This document shows positions 45,090 to 55,376 of a stretch of 64,000 bases of DNA, piece after piece (within the stretch, counting starts at the first letter, position 1; every line of letters begins with the position of its first letter). This DNA is from Fidelibacterota bacterium (GTDB taxonomy: Bacteria > Fidelibacterota > UBA8477 > JABMPR01), in contig JAERTG010000100.1 of NCBI GenBank assembly GCA_016845065.1, forward strand, positions 1 through 64,000, in the 5' to 3' direction. The position numbers and the translations under genes are program-made. The notes below the pieces were generated by a model that saw nothing but the letters and a program-made list of their open reading frames with translations, was not told the origin of the DNA and made no database searches.

Positions 45090-48000
45090 GTGAAAAGGAG
45101 AGTAGCACAATGGATAGGTGGTGGATTGCTAAGTTCGATTAGCATCCTGATTTACCTCATCCTATTCCAGACTCACCTATTCTCTACAATTATTGTGAAC
45201 TCAATCAATAAGTACATCCTTTCTCCAACAGGGGTATCCATAAACGGAGATATTGAAGGAGGCCTCCTGAGAAAATCCATGGGGCTCAATCAGTTGCTAA
45301 TCAAGGTGAATCAGACAGGAAATTCACTGATGACTGCTGATGATATAACCTTGTTGGGTTGGGAGTGGGACTGGTCTACAAAGGAACTCACACTACAGAA
45401 CCTCTTTATTGATGGATATTCCATTCAATCACAGAATGCTGGGGATGGTGCTATATTGTTTGAAGAAAAAACATTACCAGTCTCCACAATCATTCAGAAT
45501 ATTAAAGCTGAACATGGCCAGGTATTATATGCTGGTTCAGACTCAACACAGACCATCGAACTTCCATCTCTTCACTCCACTTTATGGTATATCGATGGAT
45601 TTGTCGATACAAAAATACATTCAGCTATTGCACTGGTTCCCTCAATTACTGCTGACACGCTCTCCGTAAAGGGATTGGTTGGCATTGATGCCGAGGGTAA
45701 AATTAAAGTTCGCGATCTGGACTTAAGTACTCCAAACCAAAATACTAAACTTAATGCTGCTTACGGTCAGGATCAGGTTTCCATGAACATGAGCGGAGAC
45801 AATTTAGATCCGAGTACCCTCGAGAATATAACTCTCCCCAGTTACCTCACTGATCTCCGTCTGAATTATTTGGTGGATATGCACAGGAGCAAAGATAGTT
45901 TGGCTTTATCCGGTAGTGGTACGGCCTTATTAAACGGGATAAACATTCCATTCAACCTGCACCAACTTGAGTCCAGTGCATCTGCTCATCATTTTGATTT
46001 ATCCTTGGGTACTGAGCTTGAGAATGTAAGAATTAATGCATATAGATCGGCTGATGGATATGAGAATGCAAATATCAACTTCTTCCGTTTTGACGTGGGA
46101 CAATTAATCGACATTCCAGAATTTCGTGTTTCTGAGCCCATTGGTAAAGTTTCAGTTCGCGGCCAATCTGGTGAATATATTGTCGATGTTATCCTGGAAT
46201 CATTTGCAGTAAACAACATGCACTTTGACACTTTTGAGTCAGATTTCACTTTTTCAGAAGAAAATGGTCTGAATGTTTTCACTGGGCTGGTCACACAGGA
46301 TAATAATTGGTTACAATTCAATGGAAAACTTGCTCCGGATGAAATCAATTTGGATGGGTCCATTGGTTTTTCAGATTTTTCCTTCCTGGAATCCCTGGGT
46401 GTTCAAAACAGGATGAGTGGTGACATATCAAGTCAATTTAAGGTGACTGGCAACTTTGATCAGCAGCGAGTGAGGGCTGACATCTTGCCTGAGAGTCTTT
46501 CCTATGATAACAAACTTACCTTAACCGGTGAAGGCAAAGTCGATCTTTCTATAGATGACAGAGCTCTTAGCGGAGATATTGCTCTTATGGGAGAAAGTGG
46601 CTTCCTCTTTAGAGATAGCCTTCAATCCTATACAATCCTGGCAAACATTTCAGATGAGGGATATTTCATTGAGGACATGCATCTGCAAGGTATTAACAAT
46701 ATGGTATCAATCAGTGGTGGTTTTGATTACTCTAATATAATTCTTAATAAATTGAACATGATTCAAGGTGATAATCAGCTAAAACTTGCAGATACGGTCA
46801 TCGTTATCGGAAATTCTCAAAATATGTTCCACATACCATCAAGTGTTGTCACCTTTAACAATGGCGGCCTATCTCTTCAAGGTAATTTCTCAAAAGAAGA
46901 TGGTTACGACCTGAACGCAGAATATGAATTGATAGATATTGCCCGTGTTCTGGATTTTTTCAGGGTAGATGTCGATTTTAGTGGTGTAGCCTCTGGAGCA
47001 GCTACGATAAGTGGAAATTTATTGGATCCAATTATTGACGCGAAGCTCATATTGGTTGACGGTGTAACGCATGGCTATCCAAGTGACTCTGCCAGCGTAG
47101 ATCTAAGACTCACCAGCTCAGAAGTAGTAAGCAATAACATAGATGCTTATACTGCTGGAGGCTCATTGAATCTGGTTGGCAATTTACCATGGGGATATAA
47201 GATAAAAGGGGATGATATCGGTGATGTGCCTCAATACTTCTCAATCCTTACAGAAAACTACCGGTTAAGAGATTTTAACTTCACATCCCTTGTGGGCATG
47301 CCAATATCCGGTCGTGCAACTGGATCACTCTCGATCCGTGGAACACCCTTGGACACAAAACTAGATGCGCAACTATCACTGTCTAACGCTTCGTTTGATA
47401 CACTTAAATTTTCCCAGGGCTACTCAGAGTTGTCCTACGAAGGGAACCTGCTAACCTTTGATACCTTATCTATGGTCAGCAATTGGGGATATGGGTCTGG
47501 AACGGGATTCATGCCCGTTTCTCTGGATCTCATAGCTGAGGACAGATTGTCTGTTGCTTCCCGAGATATGGGTCTAGATTTCGAATTTAATCTCAATGAG
47601 ATGCCATTCTTCTCCTCCTATTTTCCATATATCGATGCCATACAGGGAGATTTTATAGGTACTCTTGGATTTACGGGACCTCTCGTAGCACCGATCCGAA
47701 ATGGCAAGATCCGGGGACACAATGCCAGGCTCGAAATTTCACTATTGGGGAATCCTATTACAGACATTCACGCTGAGATCACTGTAGTCGATAATACTTT
47801 AATCATTGATCATTTCTCCGGTCGCATGAATTTCTCTGAAGGCTCAAATCTCAACACCCAGGGCGCAGTTGGTTGGATGGCTGAAAAAGCTGGAGATTTG
47901 ATTGGTGTCAACGCCACGGAAACCTATGCTGGAGATGTAACTGCAACGGGTGGTCTTGATCTGACATCCTTCTTTGAACCTCGTTTTGATATTCAGTTAA

Positions 48001-48914
48001 AGGCAAATGAGGTATACTATCGAAGTACAGACGGGCTCATTGAAGCCATTGCAGATGCGGATTTGACCTTTGCAGGTCAGGATACGTTAAATGTTGAAGC
48101 AGTCATACCTGTGCTAAGAGCTGGATACTATGCAAATTTCGAATCTGAAACTTCATATGAAGAAATCGTCAGTCGCACAGACAGTACCCTGTTTAAGTAT
48201 AGCCTAAACACTCAATTTGCCAGTGACCTACTTATATCAAATGATCAGATGGAAGCAGAGTTCGAGGGTGAGTTATGGCTACTGGATTATGGTGATGATA
48301 TCATGCGATTTAGTGGGACACTCACGGTTCTTGATGGGGGTAAATTCTACTATCTCGGAAATGAGCTAAACCTTATGTCCGGAGAGATCATATTCAATTC
48401 TGTAGATTTTAATCCACAGATTAACATGGAAGCTGAAATTGATATTGAAGGTGAAACCGTAGAACTCATTTTAAGTGGTGATCTTGATGAACCGGAGCTG
48501 GTGATCAAAGCGGAAGACACCAAACTTTCTCAGAGTGATGTATTGTCATACCTCACCCTTAATAAAACGTTGGTGGATATTAGTTTAGATGAATCAGCCC
48601 TTGATCCAGTTGAGAATTTAAGTATTCAATTTGTAGAAAAACAGATATCCAAGTTGGGTAGGGAATATATTGGATTAGACCTTGTCGGTGTAGATTTTGC
48701 CGCAGATTCCTCAGCCAATGCCAGGCTGCGTCTCGGACAGAGGTTGTCTAAGAACCTGATGATTACTTATGAAGGTGCTATCCAACCCACTGATGGTGAG
48801 ACTGATTATGATTTTGGTTTTGAGTATCAAATAAGCAAGAATGTTTCAGTTACGACAAAAATTAATCAGAATAGAGATGTGGAATTGAACGGGAGGCTAA
48901 AATTCACCTATTGA
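45090..48914 (+). CDS. TamB-like translocation/assembly protein (AsmA/DUF490 superfamily)
   Basis: 1274 residues from a GTG at 45090. One N-terminal membrane helix (about 9-35) is followed by a very long beta-rich periplasmic body. The C terminus carries the DUF490/TamB signature (DTKLSQSDVLSYLTLNKTLVD, about 1150-1170, and DFGFEYQISKNVSV at the end). TamB-like proteins bridge inner and outer membranes, aiding barrel assembly or carrying phospholipids. Its stop overlaps the TTG start of the Omp85 gene, matching the conserved tamB/bamA-like pairing. It is somewhat shorter than many FCB relatives. Confidence 0.85.
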   Translation: MKRRVAQWIGGGLLSSISILIYLILFQTHLFSTIIVNSINKYILSPTGVSINGDIEGGLLRKSMGLNQLLIKVNQTGNSLMTADDITLLGWEWDWSTKELTLQNLFIDGYSIQSQNAGDGAILFEEKTLPVSTIIQNIKAEHGQVLYAGSDSTQTIELPSLHSTLWYIDGFVDTKIHSAIALVPSITADTLSVKGLVGIDAEGKIKVRDLDLSTPNQNTKLNAAYGQDQVSMNMSGDNLDPSTLENITLPSYLTDLRLNYLVDMHRSKDSLALSGSGTALLNGINIPFNLHQLESSASAHHFDLSLGTELENVRINAYRSADGYENANINFFRFDVGQLIDIPEFRVSEPIGKVSVRGQSGEYIVDVILESFAVNNMHFDTFESDFTFSEENGLNVFTGLVTQDNNWLQFNGKLAPDEINLDGSIGFSDFSFLESLGVQNRMSGDISSQFKVTGNFDQQRVRADILPESLSYDNKLTLTGEGKVDLSIDDRALSGDIALMGESGFLFRDSLQSYTILANISDEGYFIEDMHLQGINNMVSISGGFDYSNIILNKLNMIQGDNQLKLADTVIVIGNSQNMFHIPSSVVTFNNGGLSLQGNFSKEDGYDLNAEYELIDIARVLDFFRVDVDFSGVASGAATISGNLLDPIIDAKLILVDGVTHGYPSDSASVDLRLTSSEVVSNNIDAYTAGGSLNLVGNLPWGYKIKGDDIGDVPQYFSILTENYRLRDFNFTSLVGMPISGRATGSLSIRGTPLDTKLDAQLSLSNASFDTLKFSQGYSELSYEGNLLTFDTLSMVSNWGYGSGTGFMPVSLDLIAEDRLSVASRDMGLDFEFNLNEMPFFSSYFPYIDAIQGDFIGTLGFTGPLVAPIRNGKIRGHNARLEISLLGNPITDIHAEITVVDNTLIIDHFSGRMNFSEGSNLNTQGAVGWMAEKAGDLIGVNATETYAGDVTATGGLDLTSFFEPRFDIQLKANEVYYRSTDGLIEAIADADLTFAGQDTLNVEAVIPVLRAGYYANFESETSYEEIVSRTDSTLFKYSLNTQFASDLLISNDQMEAEFEGELWLLDYGDDIMRFSGTLTVLDGGKFYYLGNELNLMSGEIIFNSVDFNPQINMEAEIDIEGETVELILSGDLDEPELVIKAEDTKLSQSDVLSYLTLNKTLVDISLDESALDPVENLSIQFVEKQISKLGREYIGLDLVGVDFAADSSANARLRLGQRLSKNLMITYEGAIQPTDGETDYDFGFEYQISKNVSVTTKINQNRDVELNGRLKFTY

Positions 48915-50740
48915 GATCCGTTTCCCTTCGATTCCTACTCTTGAACTTTCTGGTTGCGTTTTCCCTCTTTTCTCAATCAACACAGGAAGCTCCTGAAATT
49001 GTTGATATTCAAATAACCGGTAACATCAACCTCACCAGTAAGGACCTATTGAATCAAATCCACCTCAAGGAAAAAAGGCTCGTGAGTAAGGGCAGTTTTT
49101 ACAATCCACATCATCTTGCCAGGGAAATAGAAAAACTTGAAGATTACTACGTTCTCAACGGATTCCTGGATGCACGGATTACAGATTCTCTCTCAGTCAG
49201 TGAAGAAACAGTGATTATTGTGTTACAGGTTGAAGAGGGAAAGCAGTACTACCTCAGAGATGTGACACTGACCGGTAATAGTGTCTTCACAGAAGAGGAC
49301 TATCTTGAGCTCATTGAATTTCAAGCCGGTTCCAGTTTCAATACATTTAAAATTCGTGAAAATCTTATAGAAATGCTCACGCTATACCAGAATAATGGGT
49401 ACCCATTAATCAATATTAGGGATAGCGTCGTTGTTGCTGACTCTGTAAGTCTGTATATCAAGGTTAGAGAAGGACCAAAACTTAATATTGGGAAAATCAA
49501 CATCCAGGAAGTTGAACAAGTACCAAAACATATCATTGCCAGGGAGCTAATCGTAGATCAAGGTGAAGTATTCAATCTTGCAAACATTGAGGAGTCTAAA
49601 CGACGCCTCTATGAAACCAGTCTGTTTAATAGTGTGAATATATCATTGGGTACTGTTAATCTTGATTCACTGACCATCGATATTGATGTTGAAGTGATAG
49701 CTGCCAAGTTCCGTGCTTTTGATATGAATATGGGAGTTAGGCAGGGCAGACCCGAAGAGTCCCTGAAGTCTGATCCTGAGTTGAGTGTCGGTGTTTCAGG
49801 AAGCTGGTATCATAATAATCTGTTTGATCAGAGTAGAAGAGTTCGTATTGAAACAAAAATCAGTTCCATATACCCTGTCATCTTTATTCCTCAGCGATTT
49901 AATTTTGATTTCTTTTATGTGGAGCCATGGCTCTCCAAATTCAGAGTCCCCCTCACCATTAATCCATTTTTCTGGTATGTAGATTATGTTGATGATACTC
50001 AAGAAATATTCAATAATCTCGCATATGGACTGCGGGCAGTCATGACTTACCGCTGGTTCAGACGCATAAAAATCCAATCATTGGCTGAATGGAGCCAGTC
50101 AAAAAGTACAGGTGACCCGACTGAAGTTGAGGATTTATATCAGGAAGCTCGTAAAATTGGATTAAAGTTCACCTGGGACAGACGTGACAATTATTTCTAC
50201 CCGCATCATGGTTTCAAATTTGTTTTAGAACCAGAAATGGTGGGGTACTTCTTGGGTGGTGAGAACAATTATGTCCAGCTACAGTCGTCATTCAGTTCAT
50301 TCTGGAATTTATTCGGTGATGTTGTATTTGCCCATAATATGAATATGGCTATAGCTTTTCAAAGGGATCCAGATATTGATATACCATATGCAAAACGATT
50401 TTTTCTCGGAGGTAACTCCAGTATCAGGGGTTTTGATCAAAGAATGGTTGGACCCATGGTCGACAGTGATCCTCTTGGTGGCAATCTGAGACTCTACACA
50501 AATTTTGAATTGCGTTTCCCTATATACAGCATCATGGGAGGTAGTCTATTTCTGGATATCGGAAACCTCTGGTCTGAAATCGAAGATGCAACTATTTCTG
50601 ATGTTGAGATGGCTGTGGGAGGTGGAATTACGATAGATACTCCCATTGGACCAGCTCGAATTGATTATGGAATTCCCCTGGGGGCTGAACATGCTAATAA
50701 AACCGGACAAACGCACATTGCCATAGCATACGCCTTTTAA
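48911..50740 (+). CDS. Omp85-family outer-membrane assembly protein (BamA/TamA-like)
   Basis: 609 residues, start TTG at 48911 overlapping the tamB-like stop. Signal peptide (about 1-22), three to four POTRA units (about 28-285; VDIQITGN, LRDVTLTGN, LNIGKINIQEV), then a barrel with the Omp85 motif as FFLGGNSSIRGFD (about 495-507) and C-terminal GPARIDYG and terminal Phe. It inserts proteins into the outer membrane, here probably with the TamB-like partner. The number of POTRA domains suggests TamA or a short BamA; the sequence alone does not settle this. Confidence 0.88.
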   Translation: MRSVSLRFLLLNFLVAFSLFSQSTQEAPEIVDIQITGNINLTSKDLLNQIHLKEKRLVSKGSFYNPHHLAREIEKLEDYYVLNGFLDARITDSLSVSEETVIIVLQVEEGKQYYLRDVTLTGNSVFTEEDYLELIEFQAGSSFNTFKIRENLIEMLTLYQNNGYPLINIRDSVVVADSVSLYIKVREGPKLNIGKINIQEVEQVPKHIIARELIVDQGEVFNLANIEESKRRLYETSLFNSVNISLGTVNLDSLTIDIDVEVIAAKFRAFDMNMGVRQGRPEESLKSDPELSVGVSGSWYHNNLFDQSRRVRIETKISSIYPVIFIPQRFNFDFFYVEPWLSKFRVPLTINPFFWYVDYVDDTQEIFNNLAYGLRAVMTYRWFRRIKIQSLAEWSQSKSTGDPTEVEDLYQEARKIGLKFTWDRRDNYFYPHHGFKFVLEPEMVGYFLGGENNYVQLQSSFSSFWNLFGDVVFAHNMNMAIAFQRDPDIDIPYAKRFFLGGNSSIRGFDQRMVGPMVDSDPLGGNLRLYTNFELRFPIYSIMGGSLFLDIGNLWSEIEDATISDVEMAVGGGITIDTPIGPARIDYGIPLGAEHANKTGQTHIAIAYAF

Positions 50741-50866
50741 AAAAATTATAATGCAGGGAACATGGATTGTCATCATACGTAAAAGATGCCGTAAATGAAA
50801 TTAGCTGTTCAATTGTTACTAAATAAATCGTTTCAAAGGGAAGAAGAAACAAGAGGAAATTGATCA

Positions 50867-51577
50867 ATGAAAAAATTAGTTATTCTAGGAATTATCATCT
50901 TGAGTATGCTCGTCATCTCGTGTGGAAAATCGTATGATGAATATCTTGTACAGGGTAGTGAATTGAAAGATTCAAAGGATTATGAAGCCTCTCTTGAATC
51001 CTTTATAAATGCCATCAATAAAGCTGAAACAGCAGAGCAGAGGATCGCAGCCAACATTGAGGCTGGGAATTTATCAGCCACTTATTTAAAAGATTTAGTT
51101 AAAGCAGATGCATTCTACATGGCTACACTGGCAGATATCAATGATTATTCAGCAGGTGATTTGCGTGACTTGGCAAAACAGGCGTTGGCAGTACAGGCAA
51201 ACGAATCTGCAGTAAAAATGTATATGCTTTGGCTAGATAAATATTCAGACGACGCGGACGCAGTGATGGTAAAGTACGAGTTCGCAGAAGTATATCACAA
51301 GAATATCCTCAACCTTAAAAAAGCCATCGAAATTTATGGCGAAATTGTTGACCAATATCCTGATTCAGAACAGGCTCCTAAAGCCTTATTCTCAATTGGT
51401 TACATCTATGCCAATGAGCTTGGTGAAAACGAACCTGCGACCAAGTACTACTCGAAATTTATCGAAGCTTATCCAGATCATGAGATGGCTCCATCAGTAG
51501 AATTTGAGTTAAAATATCTCGGCAAATCACTGGAAGAAATTCCTGAGTTACAACATTTACTCAGCAAGACCTCTTAA
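50867..51577 (+). CDS. TPR lipoprotein, BamD-like
   Basis: 236 residues. A lipoprotein signal with Cys in LVISCGK (residue about 19), then five or so TPR-type helix pairs (for example YEASLESFINAINKAE and AIEIYGEIVDQYPDSEQAPKALFSIGYIYANELG). The repeats resemble BamD/YbgF-type proteins that organise envelope complexes. The MoxR gene starts 18 bases later, so the protein may belong to that operon. The BamD link is only structural resemblance. Confidence 0.7.
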   Translation: MKKLVILGIIILSMLVISCGKSYDEYLVQGSELKDSKDYEASLESFINAINKAETAEQRIAANIEAGNLSATYLKDLVKADAFYMATLADINDYSAGDLRDLAKQALAVQANESAVKMYMLWLDKYSDDADAVMVKYEFAEVYHKNILNLKKAIEIYGEIVDQYPDSEQAPKALFSIGYIYANELGENEPATKYYSKFIEAYPDHEMAPSVEFELKYLGKSLEEIPELQHLLSKTS

Positions 51578-51595
51578 TTAACAGGATTTTCAAGT

Positions 51596-52588
51596 ATGAC
51601 ATTTGATCTTACACAGCTTAATGAAAAAATTAAGGATAAAAGTCTATTCCTAAAAACGCTTGAGGCAGAAGCTGCCAAAGTTGTTGTAGGGCAACGGGGA
51701 ATGATAAGACGCATACTCATCGGATTGCTATCCAATGGACATATTTTATTGGAAGGTGTTCCCGGTTTAGCTAAGACGCTAACCATCAAGACCCTTGCGG
51801 AACTCATAGATACAAGTTTCAACCGTATCCAGTTTACCCCGGACCTCTTGCCGGCTGATTTGCTGGGTACCTTGATCTACAATCAAAAGAACGGTGAATT
51901 CAATGTAAAAAAGGGACCTCTGTTTGGTAACATCATTCTTGCTGATGAAATCAATAGATCTCCTGCAAAAGTACAGGCAGCATTGCTTGAATCAATGCAA
52001 GAGAAACAGATCACGATAGGTGAATCGACGTACAAGTTAGAAGAGCCTTTTCTTGTTTTAGCCACACAGAACCCAATCGAGCAGGAAGGGACTTATCCCT
52101 TACCCGAAGCTCAGGTTGATCGTTTCATGTTGAAACTAAAAGTCGATTACCCAACTGATGAAGAAGAATTTGAAATCATAAAACGCATGGCTCATCCAGA
52201 GCCCAAGTTTGATATCAAACCTGTGATCAAAAAATCCGATATTCTGGAAGCAAGAAATGTTGTAGATGAGATTTATATAGATGACAAAATATTCAAATAT
52301 ATTGTTTCTCTGGTTATGGCCACCCGTGATCCAGTAAAGGCTGGCTTGAATGATATGGAGGCACTCATAGAATATGGTGCATCTCCAAGAGCCTCAATTA
52401 ATCTGGCACTAGCCGCCAAGGCTAATGCCTTTATTAATCAAAGAGGATATGTCACTCCAGATGATATCAGAGCGATAGGAATGGATGTATTACGGCATCG
52501 AGTTCTTGTTTCTTACGAGGCCGAAGCTGAAGAAGTGACCAGTGAGGATATTGTTCAGAGGATATTTGAAGTCACAGAAGTACCCTGA
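51596..52588 (+). CDS. MoxR-family AAA+ ATPase
   Basis: 330 residues. Walker A reads GVPGLAKT (about 53-60), Walker B ILADEINR, with sensor 1 ATQNPIEQEGTYPLPEAQVDRF and a C-terminal lid containing GASPRASINLALAAKA, all typical of MoxR. These chaperone-like ATPases activate protein complexes together with von Willebrand-like (VWA/DUF58) partners, the next gene. It is intact. Confidence 0.93.
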   Translation: MTFDLTQLNEKIKDKSLFLKTLEAEAAKVVVGQRGMIRRILIGLLSNGHILLEGVPGLAKTLTIKTLAELIDTSFNRIQFTPDLLPADLLGTLIYNQKNGEFNVKKGPLFGNIILADEINRSPAKVQAALLESMQEKQITIGESTYKLEEPFLVLATQNPIEQEGTYPLPEAQVDRFMLKLKVDYPTDEEEFEIIKRMAHPEPKFDIKPVIKKSDILEARNVVDEIYIDDKIFKYIVSLVMATRDPVKAGLNDMEALIEYGASPRASINLALAAKANAFINQRGYVTPDDIRAIGMDVLRHRVLVSYEAEAEEVTSEDIVQRIFEVTEVP

Positions 52589-52654
52589 TCCAATTTTTTG
52601 TTTAAATAAATGCAACGACCCAATAATAGATTATTTCGCAAGGAATAATGGCTT

Positions 52655-53533
52655 TTGTTAAATCGCGATTTATTAAAAAAAGTAAAGAAAATTGAGTTAA
52701 GTACACGGCACTTGGTAAATGAAGTGTTCGGTGGAGAATACCACTCTGTGTTTAAGGGCAGGGGTATGGAATTTGCCGAAGTGCGTGAATATACTCCTGG
52801 TGACGATATCCGTACGATTGATTGGAATGTTTCAGCAAGAACAGGTGTTCCTTTTGTCAAATTGTTTGAGGAAGAGCGCGAACTCACAGTTATGATTCTG
52901 GTTGATGCATCTGCATCTGGAGCTTTTGGAACAAAAGTGCAGATGAAAAGGACGCTGGCAGCTGAGCTGTCTGCTGTTCTGGCTTTCTCAGCCGTAAAAA
53001 ATAACGACAAAGTGGGATTGATAATATTCACGGATCGTGTTGAGAAATATATACCACCACGTAAGGGTCGTTCCCACGTACTACGTGTTATTCGAGAAGT
53101 TCTGGATCACGAACCAGAACATCAGGGTACGAGTATAAATACAGCTCTTGAATTCATGAGTAGAGTTATCCGGAAGAGAGCTGTGACGTTTATGATCTCA
53201 GATTTTCTTGACAAAGATTATGAAAAAAGTATTAAACAGGCTAGTCGGAAACATGATATGCTCTCATTTCACTTACAAGATCCCTGGGAAATTGAGCTAC
53301 CTGATCTTGGCTTGATCCAACTCCATGATGGTGAAACAGGGGAGACTTCCCTGATAAATACTGGAAATTCTTCGTTCCGAAAAACATATGAGGAGAAGTC
53401 AAAAGAACGCATCGCGAAATTACAGGCATTCTTCAAATCCAGTGGCTTGGACTATTTACCCATACGGACTGATTTGCCATATGTAGACCCATTGATAAGC
53501 TTTTTCAGAAAGCGGGCATCCAGAAGACGATGA
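52655..53533 (+). CDS. DUF58 (VWA-like) protein, MoxR partner
   Basis: 292 residues, start TTG at 52655 with AAGGA upstream; the ATG at 52648 is out of frame. DUF58 hallmark: GEYHSVFKGRGMEFAEVREYTPGDDIRTIDWNVSARTG in pieces from residue 28 to 65, followed by a VWA-like fold with ILVDASASGAF resembling a MIDAS site. DUF58 proteins act with MoxR and are usually cytoplasmic or peripheral; the target complex is unknown. It overlaps the next gene by 4 bases. Confidence 0.9.
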   Translation: MLNRDLLKKVKKIELSTRHLVNEVFGGEYHSVFKGRGMEFAEVREYTPGDDIRTIDWNVSARTGVPFVKLFEEERELTVMILVDASASGAFGTKVQMKRTLAAELSAVLAFSAVKNNDKVGLIIFTDRVEKYIPPRKGRSHVLRVIREVLDHEPEHQGTSINTALEFMSRVIRKRAVTFMISDFLDKDYEKSIKQASRKHDMLSFHLQDPWEIELPDLGLIQLHDGETGETSLINTGNSSFRKTYEEKSKERIAKLQAFFKSSGLDYLPIRTDLPYVDPLISFFRKRASRRR

Positions 53534-54438
53534 GATTCCATGCAATCATATTTGCACTGATTATGACTAATCTCTTTGGATTTAAAGCTCATTTTCAAGG
53601 GGATAGCCTGAAGGGTTATTTAGGAGATGTCTTTACTTTTGGGTGGGAGATTCAGCACGACCAGCAGTCTAAATTGACTTTTAGCGAAATTGACCTGGAA
53701 GGAACAGGAATCGAAGTACTTGATAGAAAATTGACTAATACTGAAAACGGATCAAGCTTGCTGTTTAATGCGGCGATTTATGATTCAGTAGGTATATATA
53801 CCTTTCCTTCTTCCATCGTTTATCTGGAAAACGCAGATGGAATGGATAGTCTCTTCCTCAGGGGTCCTGATATTGAAATCGCTTCAGTGTTGACACCTGC
53901 TGATACCACATTTAGAGATATCAAAGGTATTCATGATATCAGGATGCCAATTAATTTAATGATTGTAGTAATTGTCTTGCTGCTCCTCGTATTTGCTTAT
54001 TTAATTTTTTATCTGATTAGGCGGTTCAAGACGTCGAGTACACCAGCTTATCTTGAGAAAGTTATTGTTCCACCTGAAGAAGCGCATATTATCGCCCTTA
54101 GAGCATATGAATCTTTAAAACGTTCCAAATATGTGCGCTTTGAGCAATTTAAAGAATTCTATTCAGAATTAACCTACATCCTGAAGCAATATTACGAAAA
54201 TAGATATCTAGTTGATGCTCTAGAACAAACCACTTCAGAGTTTCGTAACACGATGGAATCCATGGTTGAGTTTGACAATGAACTTATAAGCGAGACGCAT
54301 GAATTATTAGAAAAGGCTGATTTTATCAAGTTTGCCAAAGCCAGCAGTGATGAATTAGAATCTGGTAAGGCATTAAATAAGGCTATTGAATTAGTAAATC
54401 GAACAAAGATTCAATCGAATCAAGGAGATAACACGTGA
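53530..54438 (+). CDS. BatD/DUF4381-like single-pass membrane protein
   Basis: 302 residues. Signal-like N terminus (about 1-22), a beta-rich extracytoplasmic domain (about 25-130), one membrane helix (LMIVVIVLLLLVFAYLIFYLIRR, in about 140-162), and a cytoplasmic helical domain with YESLKRSKYVRFEQFKEFYSELTYILKQYYENRY. This layout is the DUF4381/BatD type found after DUF58 in moxR operons. The classical BatA and BatB VWA genes are not present. It overlaps the ABC gene by 4 bases. Confidence 0.75.
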   Translation: MRFHAIIFALIMTNLFGFKAHFQGDSLKGYLGDVFTFGWEIQHDQQSKLTFSEIDLEGTGIEVLDRKLTNTENGSSLLFNAAIYDSVGIYTFPSSIVYLENADGMDSLFLRGPDIEIASVLTPADTTFRDIKGIHDIRMPINLMIVVIVLLLLVFAYLIFYLIRRFKTSSTPAYLEKVIVPPEEAHIIALRAYESLKRSKYVRFEQFKEFYSELTYILKQYYENRYLVDALEQTTSEFRNTMESMVEFDNELISETHELLEKADFIKFAKASSDELESGKALNKAIELVNRTKIQSNQGDNT

Positions 54439-55364
54439 TAGATGTACAAAATGTTACCAAATCCTATGGGGCATTTGAAGCAGTAAAAGACGTATCCTTC
54501 ACTGTGGAGCAAGGAGAAATCCTTGGCTTTCTTGGTCCTAATGGTGCTGGAAAGACCACAATGATGAAAATGATCACCTGCTATATGCCTCCAACTGGGG
54601 GAAGGATATCTGTAGATGGACTTGATGTTCTCACAGATTCCATGGGTGTGAGAAAAAAAATAGGGTACTTACCTGAATCAACACCTCTTTATGAGGAGAT
54701 GGGTGTTCTGGATTATCTGAATTTTGTCGCCGATGTACGCAAAGTAAAAGGTGCAGACCGAACAAGAGCTATGGATCGTGTTATTTCGGTAACCGGTTTG
54801 ACAAAAGTTATCCATAAGGATATCAACGAACTATCTAAGGGGTATCGTCAACGTGTGGGCTTTGCACAAGCTATCATTCATGACCCAGAAATCCTGGTGT
54901 TGGACGAACCTACGACCGGTTTGGATCCTAATCAAATTATTGAGATAAGAAACCTCATCCGTGAGCTAGGTGAGAGTAAGACCGTCATTTTTTCAACCCA
55001 TATCATGCAGGAGGTCCAGGCAACAAGTGATCGGGTACTGATCATAGATCAAGGCAAGATCGCCGCTCAGGGTACCGCCGAGGAGCTTAAAGCCAGTATC
55101 GCAGGGCAAATGCATCTTGATATGGTTCTGCGTAATGCTGATAAATCAAAATTCATTGAAGCTATCAAGAATATTGAACAAATACACCTTGAAGATATCA
55201 AACTTCAAAAGAATGGCGATATCGAAGCTGCGCTAAAGGTTGACGCTGGCACAGATCTCCGCGAACAGTTATTTGATCTCGCAGTTAGCAATCAATGGAA
55301 AATTCTTGAATCATCTCCATCTTCTTTCACACTTGAAGATGTATTTAGAAAATTGACCAATTAA
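54435..55364 (+). CDS. ABC transporter ATPase, GldA-like
   Basis: 309 residues, GTG start overlapping the previous stop. Walker A GPNGAGKTT (about 35-43), signature LSKGYRQRVG, Walker B ILVLDEPTTGLDP, H-loop STHIMQE and a C-terminal extension. The best fit is the GldA/gliding-motility and NosF-like group because the next genes are GldF- and GldG-like. It powers the membrane part encoded downstream. GldA is required for gliding in Flavobacterium, but homologues occur in non-gliding species, so no motility claim is made. Confidence 0.87.
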   Translation: MIDVQNVTKSYGAFEAVKDVSFTVEQGEILGFLGPNGAGKTTMMKMITCYMPPTGGRISVDGLDVLTDSMGVRKKIGYLPESTPLYEEMGVLDYLNFVADVRKVKGADRTRAMDRVISVTGLTKVIHKDINELSKGYRQRVGFAQAIIHDPEILVLDEPTTGLDPNQIIEIRNLIRELGESKTVIFSTHIMQEVQATSDRVLIIDQGKIAAQGTAEELKASIAGQMHLDMVLRNADKSKFIEAIKNIEQIHLEDIKLQKNGDIEAALKVDAGTDLREQLFDLAVSNQWKILESSPSSFTLEDVFRKLTN

Positions 55365-55376
55365 GGGGCCGTATTC